A stretch of DNA of 64,000 nucleotides from an uncultured Draconibacterium sp. (GTDB taxonomy: Bacteria > Bacteroidota > Bacteroidia > Bacteroidales > Prolixibacteraceae), in assembly GCF_913060805.1 (NCBI RefSeq), contig NZ_CAJXTC010000003.1, positions 124,001 to 188,000 on the forward strand, in the 5' to 3' direction. The number at the start of each line of letters is the position of its first letter. Positions within the stretch are counted from its first letter, which is position 1. Position numbers and translations under genes: made by a program. Of this stretch, positions 7,046 to 14,822 are shown one piece after another. The notes below the pieces were generated by a model, which was not told the DNA's origin, ran no database searches, and saw only the letters and a program-made list of their open reading frames with translations.

Positions 7046-8395
7046 ATGAAAAACATATTAATTTTTGGAGCCGGTAGGTCGAGCGTATTTTTGCTCACCT
7101 ACCTGGCCGAACGTGCGGCAAAATATCACTGGCACATAAAAGTTGTTGACGCCGAAGAAAGTGATCTGGCAAAAGCGTTAAAATTGCCTTTTTCCATTTT
7201 AAATGTGCGCGATGAATTTGCCCGAGACCAGGAAGTTCGTGCTGCCGATCTGGTAATTTCCATGTTGCCGGCGCGCTTTCATAAACTGGTGATGCAATCA
7301 TGTCTGAAATTCTCGAAAAGCTTGTTTACCGCTTCGTACGAAAGAAAAGAAATACAACAGGTTGAAGAGGAAGTGAAAAGTAAAGGCTTATTGTTTTTGA
7401 ATGAATGTGGTTTAGATCCCGGATTGGATCACATGTCGGCTATGCGCGTGATCAACGAAATAAAACAGGAAGGCCATCAGTTGGAGGCTTTTGAATCGTT
7501 TACAGGTGGTTTGGTAGCACCCGAATCGGATGATAATCCGTGGCATTACAAATTTAGTTGGAATCCGCGAAATGTAGTGTTGGCCGGTCAGGGCGGACCT
7601 GCAAAGTTTATTCAGAAAGGAAAGGTGAAATACATTCCTTACAACCGATTATTTCGCAGAACTGAGTTGATTGAGATTGATGAATACGGCTGGTTTGAAG
7701 GTTATGCGAACCGCGATTCGATGAGTTATATCGAAAAATATGGATTGCAGGAAGTTCCCACAGTTTTTAGAGGAACTTTGCGGCGCCCGGGTTTTTGTAA
7801 GGCGTGGAATGTATTTGTGCAATTGGGAGCTACCAGTGACGAGTACTACATTGACAATGTGGAAGACATGACTTACCGCGAGTTTATCAACTCCTTTTTG
7901 TATTACCATCCTGCTACGGTCGATCTGAAATTGTATCATTCAATGCAAATTCCGATGGACTCGGAGATCATTCCAAAGCTGGAGTGGTTAGGTATTTTTG
8001 AGAACCGGAAAATAGGTTTAAAACGCGCCACTCCTGCCCAGGTAATGGAAAAGTTGCTTTCGGAAAAATGGCAGTTGATGCCTGAAGACAAAGATATGGT
8101 TGTGATGTGGCACAAGTTTGAATACCTGGATCGCGACACTAAGGAGAAAGTGGAGAAGAACAGTTCGTTGGTGGTTATTGGCGAATCGGGAGAAAAAACA
8201 GCCATGGCAAAAACAGTTGGTTTGCCGCTTGCCGTTGCAGCAAAATTGTTTCTTACCGACAAATTAAACCACTGCGGAATTTATATACCAACGCATCCCG
8301 ATATCTACGAACCCATTTTAGATGAACTGGAAGATTTTGGAATAAAATTCACCGAAACGGAGAAAGGGTTGGTAGGTCAGGGAAATGTGGTTTAA
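7046..8395 (+). CDS. Saccharopine dehydrogenase (L-glutamate-forming, Lys9 type)
   Basis: This 449-residue protein starts with a Rossmann dinucleotide fold (ILIFGAGRSS, residues 4-13). It then has the Lys9-type substrate domain with NECGLDPGLDHMSA, TGGLVAPESDDNPWHYKFSW, YANRDS and TVFRGTLRRPGF. In the family these segments bind saccharopine and the enzyme yields 2-aminoadipate semialdehyde and glutamate. The C-terminal segment AMAKTVGLPLAVAAK is also typical. No saccharopine-forming lysine-ketoglutarate reductase lies in the window; it may be upstream of base 1 or elsewhere. It ends the plus-strand operon and converges with the next gene. Confidence 0.88.
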   Translation: MKNILIFGAGRSSVFLLTYLAERAAKYHWHIKVVDAEESDLAKALKLPFSILNVRDEFARDQEVRAADLVISMLPARFHKLVMQSCLKFSKSLFTASYERKEIQQVEEEVKSKGLLFLNECGLDPGLDHMSAMRVINEIKQEGHQLEAFESFTGGLVAPESDDNPWHYKFSWNPRNVVLAGQGGPAKFIQKGKVKYIPYNRLFRRTELIEIDEYGWFEGYANRDSMSYIEKYGLQEVPTVFRGTLRRPGFCKAWNVFVQLGATSDEYYIDNVEDMTYREFINSFLYYHPATVDLKLYHSMQIPMDSEIIPKLEWLGIFENRKIGLKRATPAQVMEKLLSEKWQLMPEDKDMVVMWHKFEYLDRDTKEKVEKNSSLVVIGESGEKTAMAKTVGLPLAVAAKLFLTDKLNHCGIYIPTHPDIYEPILDELEDFGIKFTETEKGLVGQGNVV

Positions 8396-8418
8396 AAGGA
8401 GAGACTTCTCCTTATTTT
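8396..8418. terminator. Convergent hairpin terminator
   Basis: AAGGAGA and TCTCCTT form a 7-bp stem around GACT, followed by ATTTT on the plus strand and preceded by AAAA. It separates the end of the saccharopine dehydrogenase operon from the minus-strand gene, whose stop codon overlaps it, so it could serve both directions. Confidence 0.55.
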
Positions 8419-9206
8419 ACCAATTTTAACACGGATAAAACGGCACAGTGGTCGGAAGCGATTTCGTCGCAAATAACTTTAGTTTCTACCACTTGCCACT
8501 TTTCGGCAGGCCTGAAAAATATGTAATCGATTTTGATTTCAGGATCGTCGGATGGATAAGTTAAGGCTCCCTTTTGATCGCTTGCAGTCCAGTATTTATT
8601 TAGGATTGAGATTGGCTCGCTGTTGGGAATCGCATTTAAATCGCCGGCTAAAATCGATGGGTATTTGCATGATGCGAAAACCTCGTTAATTGTATTTACC
8701 TGATCAATTCTGTCGGAGCTGGTTTCCTGGTGCTCCAAATGCGTTCCGATAAAACTGATCGTATCGCCCGATTCCAGTTGCACCAGTACTTGCAGTGCCG
8801 CGCGTGGTTCATTTTCCGGGGAATGAGGAAGTGGAACATTTTGGCTCGAAAGAATGGGCATTTTTGTCAGGATCCCTTCTCCGTATCCGCCACCATCGTA
8901 TGGCATGGCAATACCAAATAACGGTGACATTTTAGTTCTCCATCCTAATTCGGTAACCAAATCGTAGTTTCGGGCACGATTAGTTTTAAAGTCAACCTCC
9001 TGCATGGCTACCAGATCGGGGTTTGTATTCCTAATTACCGATGCGATCTTGTCCAAATCAAAATCGCCTTTGGTTGTTGCTCCGTGCAGAATATTGAAAG
9101 TTAATACTCGAACCGTTATTTCATTCTCTGAAGTGTTTTGTGCAGAAAGTGCATTGAATGTAAAAACAATAGTAAGTATAGAAAGTAGCAGTTTCGTAAT
9201 TTTCAT
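8412..9206 (-). CDS. Secreted endonuclease/exonuclease/phosphatase-family protein
   Basis: This 264-residue protein has an N-terminal signal peptide (hydrophobic residues 3-19, cleavage after NALSAQ likely). The mature part is an EEP fold: VLTFNILHGA (metal-site Asn), MQEVDFKTNRAR (catalytic Glu), a GTHLEHQ strand (His), AGDLNAIPNS (Asp/Asn pair) and a final SDHCAV (catalytic Asp-His). The family includes Mg-dependent nucleases, sphingomyelinases and inositol phosphatases; the substrate cannot be told. It is a single gene, divergent from the beta-propeller lipoprotein. Confidence 0.82.
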   Translation of the reverse strand: MKITKLLLSILTIVFTFNALSAQNTSENEITVRVLTFNILHGATTKGDFDLDKIASVIRNTNPDLVAMQEVDFKTNRARNYDLVTELGWRTKMSPLFGIAMPYDGGGYGEGILTKMPILSSQNVPLPHSPENEPRAALQVLVQLESGDTISFIGTHLEHQETSSDRIDQVNTINEVFASCKYPSILAGDLNAIPNSEPISILNKYWTASDQKGALTYPSDDPEIKIDYIFFRPAEKWQVVETKVICDEIASDHCAVLSVLKLVK

Positions 9207-9245
9207 AGATCATAAATTAGCGGTGTGAAGTTAGAGATTAAATTT

Positions 9246-9273
9246 TTGAAATTCCATTTTTAATATAACTTTG
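9246..9273 (+). promoter_or_regulatory. Bacteroidota-type promoter for the propeller lipoprotein gene
   Basis: A TTG at 9246-9248 and TAACTTTG at 9266-9273 are separated by 17 bp, matching the phylum consensus TTG ... TAnnTTTG. The -7 box lies about 24 bases before the ATG at 9297. Confidence 0.55.
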
Positions 9274-9296
9274 ATTTCAAACAAACTTTACCTGAA

Positions 9297-10583
9297 ATGA
9301 TGACCAAAAAAATCAACTTATCCGCGTTTATTTTCTTCTTTTTTATATTGGTTTCGTGCCAGAGTGAGCAGCAAAACTGGACACATTTTCGTGGTTCGAA
9401 TATGGATGGCCATGCCAATGTAGAAACTGCTCCGCTGCATTGGAGCGATACTGAAAATGTAGTTTGGAAAGTGCCCGTAAAAGGATTGGGCTGGTCGTCG
9501 CCTGTTGTTTTTGATGGGCAGGTTTGGGTGACTTCGGCTGAAGAAGATGGAACCGAATTTTATGTCAGTTGCTTTGATCTGAATTCCGGTGAACTTTTAT
9601 CTGAAAAAACATTGTTCAACTCTGAGGAGCCGCAGCGTATTCATCCCACCAACTCGTATGCAACGCCAACACCGTGTATTGAAAAGGGTAGAGTTTACGT
9701 GCATTACGGAAGTTTTGGAACGGCCAGTATCGATACCAAAAGTTTTGAAGTGATCTGGAAACGCGATGATATGCCTTGCGAACACATGCAGGGACCGGCT
9801 TCATCGCCAATAATTTACAAAGATAAATTGATCGTGCATTTGGAAGGAACTGAAGATCCTTACGTGGTTGCGCTGGATAAAGAAACAGGAGAAATAATCT
9901 GGAAAAGTGTTCGCCCAAAAGAAATATACGATCCGTTGCAACCGGTTTTTAGGAAATCGTACCAAACGCCGATTGTGGTTACTGTTAATGGAAGAGATTT
10001 ACTGATCAGCAACTCGTCTTTTATGTGTTTTGCCCACGATGTAAATACCGGCGAGGTGATTTGGACTTTTCAGTATGGCGATGATTCAACGGTGAGTCAG
10101 CCTTTGTTTTATAATGGTCTCGTTTTTATAAATTCAGGATGGATATTTGAAGATGGAAAACCAAATTTTACGCGTGAGTTTGCTATCAATCCGACAGGAA
10201 AGGGCGATGTAACAGAAACGCATCAGGTTTGGATGTACGAAGACGAGGTGCCACAAATTCCAACGCCGGTAATTGTCGACGATAAAATGTACATGGTTCA
10301 CGATCGTGGAATGGTAACTTGTTTGGATGCAATGACCGGAAAAGTTATCTGGAAAGAAAAATTAAGAGGCAATTTTAATTCGTCGCCGATTTATGCTGGT
10401 GGAAATATTTACTTTATCAATGTAAAAGGATTTTGTACAATCATAAAACCCGGCGATTCATTTGAAAAAGTTGCCGAAAACGATCTCGGTGAAACAGTAA
10501 AAGCAATACCTGTTTTTGTTGGCGACAAAATGCTTTTACGAACACAAAACAACCTTTTTTCAATTAAATCAGTGAGACTATGA
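9297..10583 (+). CDS. PQQ-like beta-propeller lipoprotein
   Basis: This 428-residue protein has a lipoprotein signal peptide with lipobox LVSC, so the mature protein starts at about Cys21 and is membrane anchored. The rest is a string of PQQ-like propeller blades with repeated D-x2-T/S-G-E/K-x2-W motifs (ALDKETGEIIWK, DVNTGEVIWTF, DAMTGKVIWKEK). It begins with the WTHFRGSNMDG signature shared with the other propellers in this window. At about 400 residues it is far shorter than true quinoprotein dehydrogenases, so PQQ binding or catalysis is not implied. Function unknown. Confidence 0.75.
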   Translation: MMTKKINLSAFIFFFFILVSCQSEQQNWTHFRGSNMDGHANVETAPLHWSDTENVVWKVPVKGLGWSSPVVFDGQVWVTSAEEDGTEFYVSCFDLNSGELLSEKTLFNSEEPQRIHPTNSYATPTPCIEKGRVYVHYGSFGTASIDTKSFEVIWKRDDMPCEHMQGPASSPIIYKDKLIVHLEGTEDPYVVALDKETGEIIWKSVRPKEIYDPLQPVFRKSYQTPIVVTVNGRDLLISNSSFMCFAHDVNTGEVIWTFQYGDDSTVSQPLFYNGLVFINSGWIFEDGKPNFTREFAINPTGKGDVTETHQVWMYEDEVPQIPTPVIVDDKMYMVHDRGMVTCLDAMTGKVIWKEKLRGNFNSSPIYAGGNIYFINVKGFCTIIKPGDSFEKVAENDLGETVKAIPVFVGDKMLLRTQNNLFSIKSVRL

Positions 10584-10612
10584 TTTTGTTTGCAAAATCA
10601 TTTAGCTGAACT

Positions 10613-10636
10613 GATCCCGAGCGAAGTCGAGGGATC
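10613..10636. repeat. Dispersed GAGCGAAGTCGAGG repeat
   Basis: GATCCC and GGGATC arms enclose GAGCGAAGTCGA. Related words occur at 38929-38953, at 57272-57296 (inverted) and, diverged, at 34779-34806. This is a widespread intergenic motif in Bacteroidota. Confidence 0.6.
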
Positions 10637-10743
10637 TCATCGATTTTTAATCCCCGCATCCTGATACAAAGAGCATCATTAATAGATTTTTTTATAAAAA
10701 AATCGCGTGATTTCGTTCAAAATCAAGGTTTGCTTCCGCGAAC

Positions 10744-10847
10744 TGTTGAAAAATACAACACCTGTTGAATAATTCAACATGGGTATAACATGCACATTAT
10801 CAGTATTGAAGGTTGTATTCTCAAAATGACTGTTGAAAAATACAACA
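10744..10847 (+). promoter_or_regulatory. Three palindromic activator sites (TGTTG-N7-CAACA)
   Basis: Identical palindromes TGTTGAAAAATACAACA lie at 10744-10760 and 10831-10847. A perfect version, TGTTGAATAATTCAACA, lies at 10763-10779, with its centre 19 bp from the first. Tandem 17-bp dyads about two helical turns apart, upstream of an operon that encodes its own NtrC-family regulator, are what enhancer-type binding sites look like. I infer they bind the activator encoded at 17320-18663. All three lie 67-190 bp upstream of the candidate promoter. Confidence 0.6.
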
Positions 10848-10913
10848 CTTTGTTTTGCTTTTAAAATGGCAAATAAGTGTATAATGTGCAGAAAGTCAAT
10901 GAGTTAAATTGTT

Positions 10914-10928
10914 TGGTATCATAGTTGG
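10914..10928 (+). promoter_or_regulatory. Weak sigma-54-like promoter candidate
   Basis: TGG-N8-TTGG has the spacing of the sigma-54 -24/-12 consensus (TGG-N8-TTGC) but carries G in place of the -12 C. It is 77 bp before the operon start codon and downstream of the three palindromes, where such a promoter would be expected. It is reported because of this position; the match alone is not convincing. Confidence 0.3.
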
Positions 10929-11005
10929 ATTAAGCGTTTTTAGCTGGAAAAGAATCTGTAAAAAGGATTCAAGGCCTGTAAAAAAACGATAAAATTAATT
11001 CAACA

Positions 11006-12691
11006 ATGAGAACCAGGATTTTAACGACCGTAGTGCTGCTCCTGCTAATAGTTAGCGGTGCGAGAAGCCAAAACGCCGAAAACCAGGCGATAAATGATCA
11101 GGTAAAGATTTTTACAACTCTCGAAATGCGTAACCTCACTGAGGTATGGATCGATAAATATCGGCAAACCAACACCGATTTTAACTTTGAACTTACTCCT
11201 GTTAGCCGTGCTGAAATCAACAGCAAGATTGAAGGAGACAATTCGATTGCCATTGTTATGCAGCAAGCTGATGTTTCGTCAAATATTGGTGAAATGTGGC
11301 AGCTGACGCTGGGGCGCGAAGTGGTGGTAACGGTTTTTAATAAAGCTAATCCATTGGCAAAAGAGCTTGCCGAAACAGGAGTTTCTGTTAATAAACTGGC
11401 AACAGTTTTTCAGAACAACAACAAAAACTGGGGCACATTAGCGGGCAATGAAAATCATAAACCTGTTAATTTTTATGTGCTGGATGAGCCGGAAGTAAAA
11501 GTGTCGGTAGCAAAGTTTTTGGAAGTTGATCTAACTGAAATCAACACATTAGAATCGCTGTCGCAAGCCAATTTTCTAAAAGCTGTAAAAAACGATGTAA
11601 ATGCCATTGGATTTTGCAGGTTGTCGGCGATTACTGATTTGGATCAACAGGATTTTGCTGAAAATATCGCGTTACTTCCAATCGACCGAAACAAAAACGG
11701 ACGGCTGGATTATTACGAAAATATTTACGCCAGTTCGGAACAGTTTGAGCGGTCGGTTTGGATCGGGAAATATCCGCATTCGATGATATACAATATATAT
11801 GCAGTTTCTTCTGCTTTCCCCGAAAATGCTGAAATAAACAACTTTTTGAGTTGGATTACTTCTTCGGGCCAAGTATTAGTTGCGCAGAATGGATTTACAG
11901 AATTGGTTCATTCGGAAAAACAATCGAATCTCGAAAAGCTAACTCCTCCGGTTTTAATGGCCGAATACGAAACGGCAAGCACAAGATCCACAGCGTTCTT
12001 CCGAATTGTTGTCGCTTTTTTGGGGGTTCTCGTGGTGTTTTTTGTTGTTCGCCATTTCATCCGCAAACAAAAGGCGAAAGCCCCGCTACTTAATAAAACA
12101 AGGTACGTGAAGCTATTAAACGAAGCCTCTCTCGATTTCCCAAATGGCTTGTATTTCGATAAAACGCATACCTGGGTTTTTATGGAAGAAGGTGGCCGGG
12201 TAAAAATGGGAGTCGATGATTTCATTTCGAATGTTACCGGCGATTATACCCGCCTTATCATGAAAAGTCCGGGCGAAAAAGTAAAACGAATGGAGCCGGT
12301 GGTCACGCTGATCCGAAAAGGAAAACAAATTACGCTGAATTCTCCGGTTTCGGGAACGGTAAAAGAGATCAATGAAAGTTTGGTTGCCGATCCGTTTATC
12401 ATTAATAATGAGCCTTATGGCGAAGGTTGGGTGTATAAAATCGAGCCATCGAACTGGCTTCGGGAAACGCAGTTTTTTAAAATGGGAAATAGCTATCGCG
12501 AGTGGATAATTGGAGAGTTCAGTCGGCTGAAAGATTTCCTGGCATGCTCGCTCAATATCATGAATCTGGAAGAGGGAAAACCGGCCTTTCAGGAAGGTGG
12601 TGAACTCATGTTGCATCCGTTGAAAGACCTTGATCCCAAGGTGTGGGAAGACTTTCAGAACTATTTTATCAATACTGCTGATACGCACTAA
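11006..12691 (+). CDS. Periplasmic solute-binding domain fused to a membrane helix and a GcvH-like domain
   Basis: This 561-residue protein has a signal peptide (1-21, ending GARSQ), a PstS-like type 2 periplasmic binding domain (about 30-320), a transmembrane helix (about 331-350) with a positive RHFIRKQKAK flank, and a glycine-cleavage H-protein-like domain (about 375-500). The H-like part keeps THTWVFMEE, GVDDF, SPGEKV, SPVSGTVKEIN and GEGWVYKIEPS. In a gapless alignment to E. coli GcvH, the lipoyl-lysine position is Gly439, flanked by Lys438 and Lys440. The topology places the H-like domain in the cytoplasm and the binding domain outside. It is the first gene of the Fe-S/NrfD operon, 30 bp from the next. 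The domain calls are good; the role (carrier, assembly factor or signalling) is unknown. Confidence 0.75.
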   Translation: MRTRILTTVVLLLLIVSGARSQNAENQAINDQVKIFTTLEMRNLTEVWIDKYRQTNTDFNFELTPVSRAEINSKIEGDNSIAIVMQQADVSSNIGEMWQLTLGREVVVTVFNKANPLAKELAETGVSVNKLATVFQNNNKNWGTLAGNENHKPVNFYVLDEPEVKVSVAKFLEVDLTEINTLESLSQANFLKAVKNDVNAIGFCRLSAITDLDQQDFAENIALLPIDRNKNGRLDYYENIYASSEQFERSVWIGKYPHSMIYNIYAVSSAFPENAEINNFLSWITSSGQVLVAQNGFTELVHSEKQSNLEKLTPPVLMAEYETASTRSTAFFRIVVAFLGVLVVFFVVRHFIRKQKAKAPLLNKTRYVKLLNEASLDFPNGLYFDKTHTWVFMEEGGRVKMGVDDFISNVTGDYTRLIMKSPGEKVKRMEPVVTLIRKGKQITLNSPVSGTVKEINESLVADPFIINNEPYGEGWVYKIEPSNWLRETQFFKMGNSYREWIIGEFSRLKDFLACSLNIMNLEEGKPAFQEGGELMLHPLKDLDPKVWEDFQNYFINTADTH

Positions 12692-12721
12692 TTACCTAAT
12701 AAACATTTTAAGTAACAAACC

Positions 12722-13585
12722 ATGAGTATAAACAGAAGAAGTTTCTTCAAGGCATTGGGAGTAACGGGAGCTACATTTGTTTTCGGGAAAGAAGCACCGG
12801 CTAGACCCGCCAACGAAGAAGTGACAGAATTCAAAGCCATTTTGTACGATTCTACAAAATGTATTGGTTGCCAAACCTGTGAGTTTTCGTGTGCCGAAGC
12901 GCATAATTTGCCCGAGCCGGAAGATTTTCCGGAAATGGGTGTTGTGCGAAAAACCGATGAAAACCGGCGTACTGTTGTAAATTCTTACGATACTTCGATT
13001 GGCGAAGTGTACGTAAAACGCCAGTGTATGCACTGTAATGACCCAGCCTGCGGAGCAGCTTGTTTAACGCAGGCGATGCACAAAACCAAGGAGGGGCCGG
13101 TAATTTGGCGCGAAGACAAATGTATGGGCTGCCGTTATTGTATGGTTTCCTGTCCGTTTGATGTGCCGAAGTTTGAATATGATAGTCCGAACCCAAAAAT
13201 TACAAAATGTAACATGTGTTTCGAGCGGCAGGAAGAAGGGAAATTGCCGGCCTGTGTGGAAAACTGCCCGGGAGAGGCGCTACTATTTGGCACCCGGCGC
13301 GAATTAATTGCTGAGGCGCGTCGAAGGATCAGCGAAAATCCGGATGTTTATTACGATCATATTTATGGCGAAACCGAAGCCGGAGGAACTTCATTTTTGT
13401 ATTTGTCTCCTGTTCCTTTTGAAGAAATCGGTTTTAATACCGGCATTCAAAAAGCTTCGTATCCATCGTTAACCAAAGGATTTTTGTACAGTGTTCCTGC
13501 AGTATTTGTGCTGTGGCCCATGATGTTGCTGGGAATTCAGGACGCCACAAAAGATAAACAACCTAAAACTGAAGATCATGAATAA
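12722..13585 (+). CDS. Tat-exported 4Fe-4S ferredoxin subunit (HybA/NrfC/DmsB-like)
   Basis: This 287-residue protein has a twin-arginine signal (NRRSFFKALG, residues 4-13). Its four-cluster ferredoxin core has CIGCQTCEFSC, CMHCNDPACGAAC, CMGCRYCMVSCPFD and CNMCFERQEEGKLPACVENCP. A C-terminal hydrophobic segment (about 256-275, FLYSVPAVFVLWPMMLLG) likely anchors it on the periplasmic side, as in HybA. It would pass electrons between a periplasmic partner and the quinone pool through the NrfD-like protein encoded next (8 bp overlap). No molybdopterin or hydrogenase catalytic subunit is encoded nearby, which is unusual for this pair. Confidence 0.85.
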   Translation: MSINRRSFFKALGVTGATFVFGKEAPARPANEEVTEFKAILYDSTKCIGCQTCEFSCAEAHNLPEPEDFPEMGVVRKTDENRRTVVNSYDTSIGEVYVKRQCMHCNDPACGAACLTQAMHKTKEGPVIWREDKCMGCRYCMVSCPFDVPKFEYDSPNPKITKCNMCFERQEEGKLPACVENCPGEALLFGTRRELIAEARRRISENPDVYYDHIYGETEAGGTSFLYLSPVPFEEIGFNTGIQKASYPSLTKGFLYSVPAVFVLWPMMLLGIQDATKDKQPKTEDHE

Positions 13586-14804
13586 TACCATAAGCGTACC
13601 TTTAAGCGAAGAAAAAAAGAGCCGTTGGAAATTTTTCCTTGGAGAGCTAAAACCCAAAGGGAAAATGTTTACCTGGTTCAACGTTATTTCCATACCGATA
13701 ATGCTACTCGGTCTTGGGTTGATCGTTATCCGTTTTTGGAAAGGAATCGGATCGATTACCAACCTCACACAAGAAGTGCCATGGGGATTGTGGATCGGTT
13801 TCGATGTAGTAACCGGAGTTGCTTTTGCCGGCGGTGCATATGTGGTAACCTTCATGGTTTATATCCTGAATATGAAAAGCTATCGTTCCATTGTAAGGGT
13901 AACCGTGTTAAATGGATTTTTGGCCTACGTATTTTATGCAGGTGCTTTGCTGCTCGATCTGGGGCGTCCGTGGAATGTTATCAACCCGATAATCGGTAAC
14001 GGATTCGGAACCAGCTCAGTACTGTTTTTGGTGGCCTGGCATTTTCTGCTGTATATGCTGGCCGAATTAATCGAATTTTCGCCAGCCATTGCCGAGTGGC
14101 TTGGTGCAAAAAGAGCCTGTAAAATCCTTTCAGGAATGACTTTGGCAGCTGTGATCTTTGGCATCACTTTGTCAACACTTCACCAATCTGGACTGGGAGC
14201 TTTGTATCTGATGGCAAAGGAAAAAATTCACACGCTGTGGTACTCCGAGTTTATACCCATCCTGTTTTTTGTATCAAGTATTTTTGCCGGCTTGTCGATG
14301 GTGATTTTCGAAGGATCGATTACGCACAAAGTTTTTAGTGATCAGATCAGCGAAAAGAACCACGAGCAGCATCACAAAATTCTTCGTGGATTATCGAAGG
14401 TTTGCACAGGCGCATTGTTTGCCTACTTTTTCCTGCAGGTACTGGTGTTTGTTCACAGCAAAAACTGGGATTACCTGAGTACGCCGATGGGCTATTGGTA
14501 CCTAACCGAAATGCTCGGTTTTGTGCTACTTCCCATGCTGCTTTTTTATTATAGTTACCGAAACAACAATATTACGCTCATTAAAGTGGCATCGGTAATT
14601 ACCATGCTGGGTGTTATTGTTAACCGTCTGAATGTTACGGTGATCGGTTTCCGCTGGGATGCTGCCGTGCACTACGTTCCGTCGTGGATGGAAATTGTGG
14701 TTACCATGGCCGTTATTTTTACCGAAATATGGATTTTCCGCTGGGTGATCAACCGTTTACCGGTGTTGCGCGAATCGCCGTCGTGGGCAAAAAATATGCA
14801 TTAA
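13578..14804 (+). CDS. NrfD/HybB-like polysulfide-reductase-type integral membrane subunit
   Basis: This 408-residue protein has about ten hydrophobic segments. Features of the NrfD/PsrC/HybB group are WGLWIGFDVVTGVAFAGGAYV, LDLGRPWN, TLSTLHQSGLG and YWYLTEMLGFVLLPMLLFYYSYR; in related proteins this scaffold binds menaquinol. The long form with the WGLWIG and LHQSGLG motifs is closest to HybB-type proteins. Its start overlaps the ferredoxin gene by 8 bp, so the two proteins very likely form a complex. The GcvH-like genes on both sides suggest that those proteins assist or regulate it. Confidence 0.85.
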   Translation: MNNTISVPLSEEKKSRWKFFLGELKPKGKMFTWFNVISIPIMLLGLGLIVIRFWKGIGSITNLTQEVPWGLWIGFDVVTGVAFAGGAYVVTFMVYILNMKSYRSIVRVTVLNGFLAYVFYAGALLLDLGRPWNVINPIIGNGFGTSSVLFLVAWHFLLYMLAELIEFSPAIAEWLGAKRACKILSGMTLAAVIFGITLSTLHQSGLGALYLMAKEKIHTLWYSEFIPILFFVSSIFAGLSMVIFEGSITHKVFSDQISEKNHEQHHKILRGLSKVCTGALFAYFFLQVLVFVHSKNWDYLSTPMGYWYLTEMLGFVLLPMLLFYYSYRNNNITLIKVASVITMLGVIVNRLNVTVIGFRWDAAVHYVPSWMEIVVTMAVIFTEIWIFRWVINRLPVLRESPSWAKNMH

Positions 14805-14822
14805 CATTTAAAAGCGAACAAA

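Larger units (their letters stand above)
10584..11005. other. Regulatory spacer upstream of the NrfD/GcvH-like redox operon
   Basis: This 422-bp gap holds a dispersed GATCCCGAGCGAAGTCGAGGGATC element (10613-10636), three TGTTG-N7-CAACA palindromes and a weak sigma-54-like motif, each listed separately. No convincing small ORF or RNA gene was seen. Confidence 0.7.

Noticed and set aside
10744-10847. CRISPR-like repeats
   Set aside because: Only three short palindromes with unequal spacing (2 bp and 51 bp between units) and no cas gene; they fit regulator binding sites.
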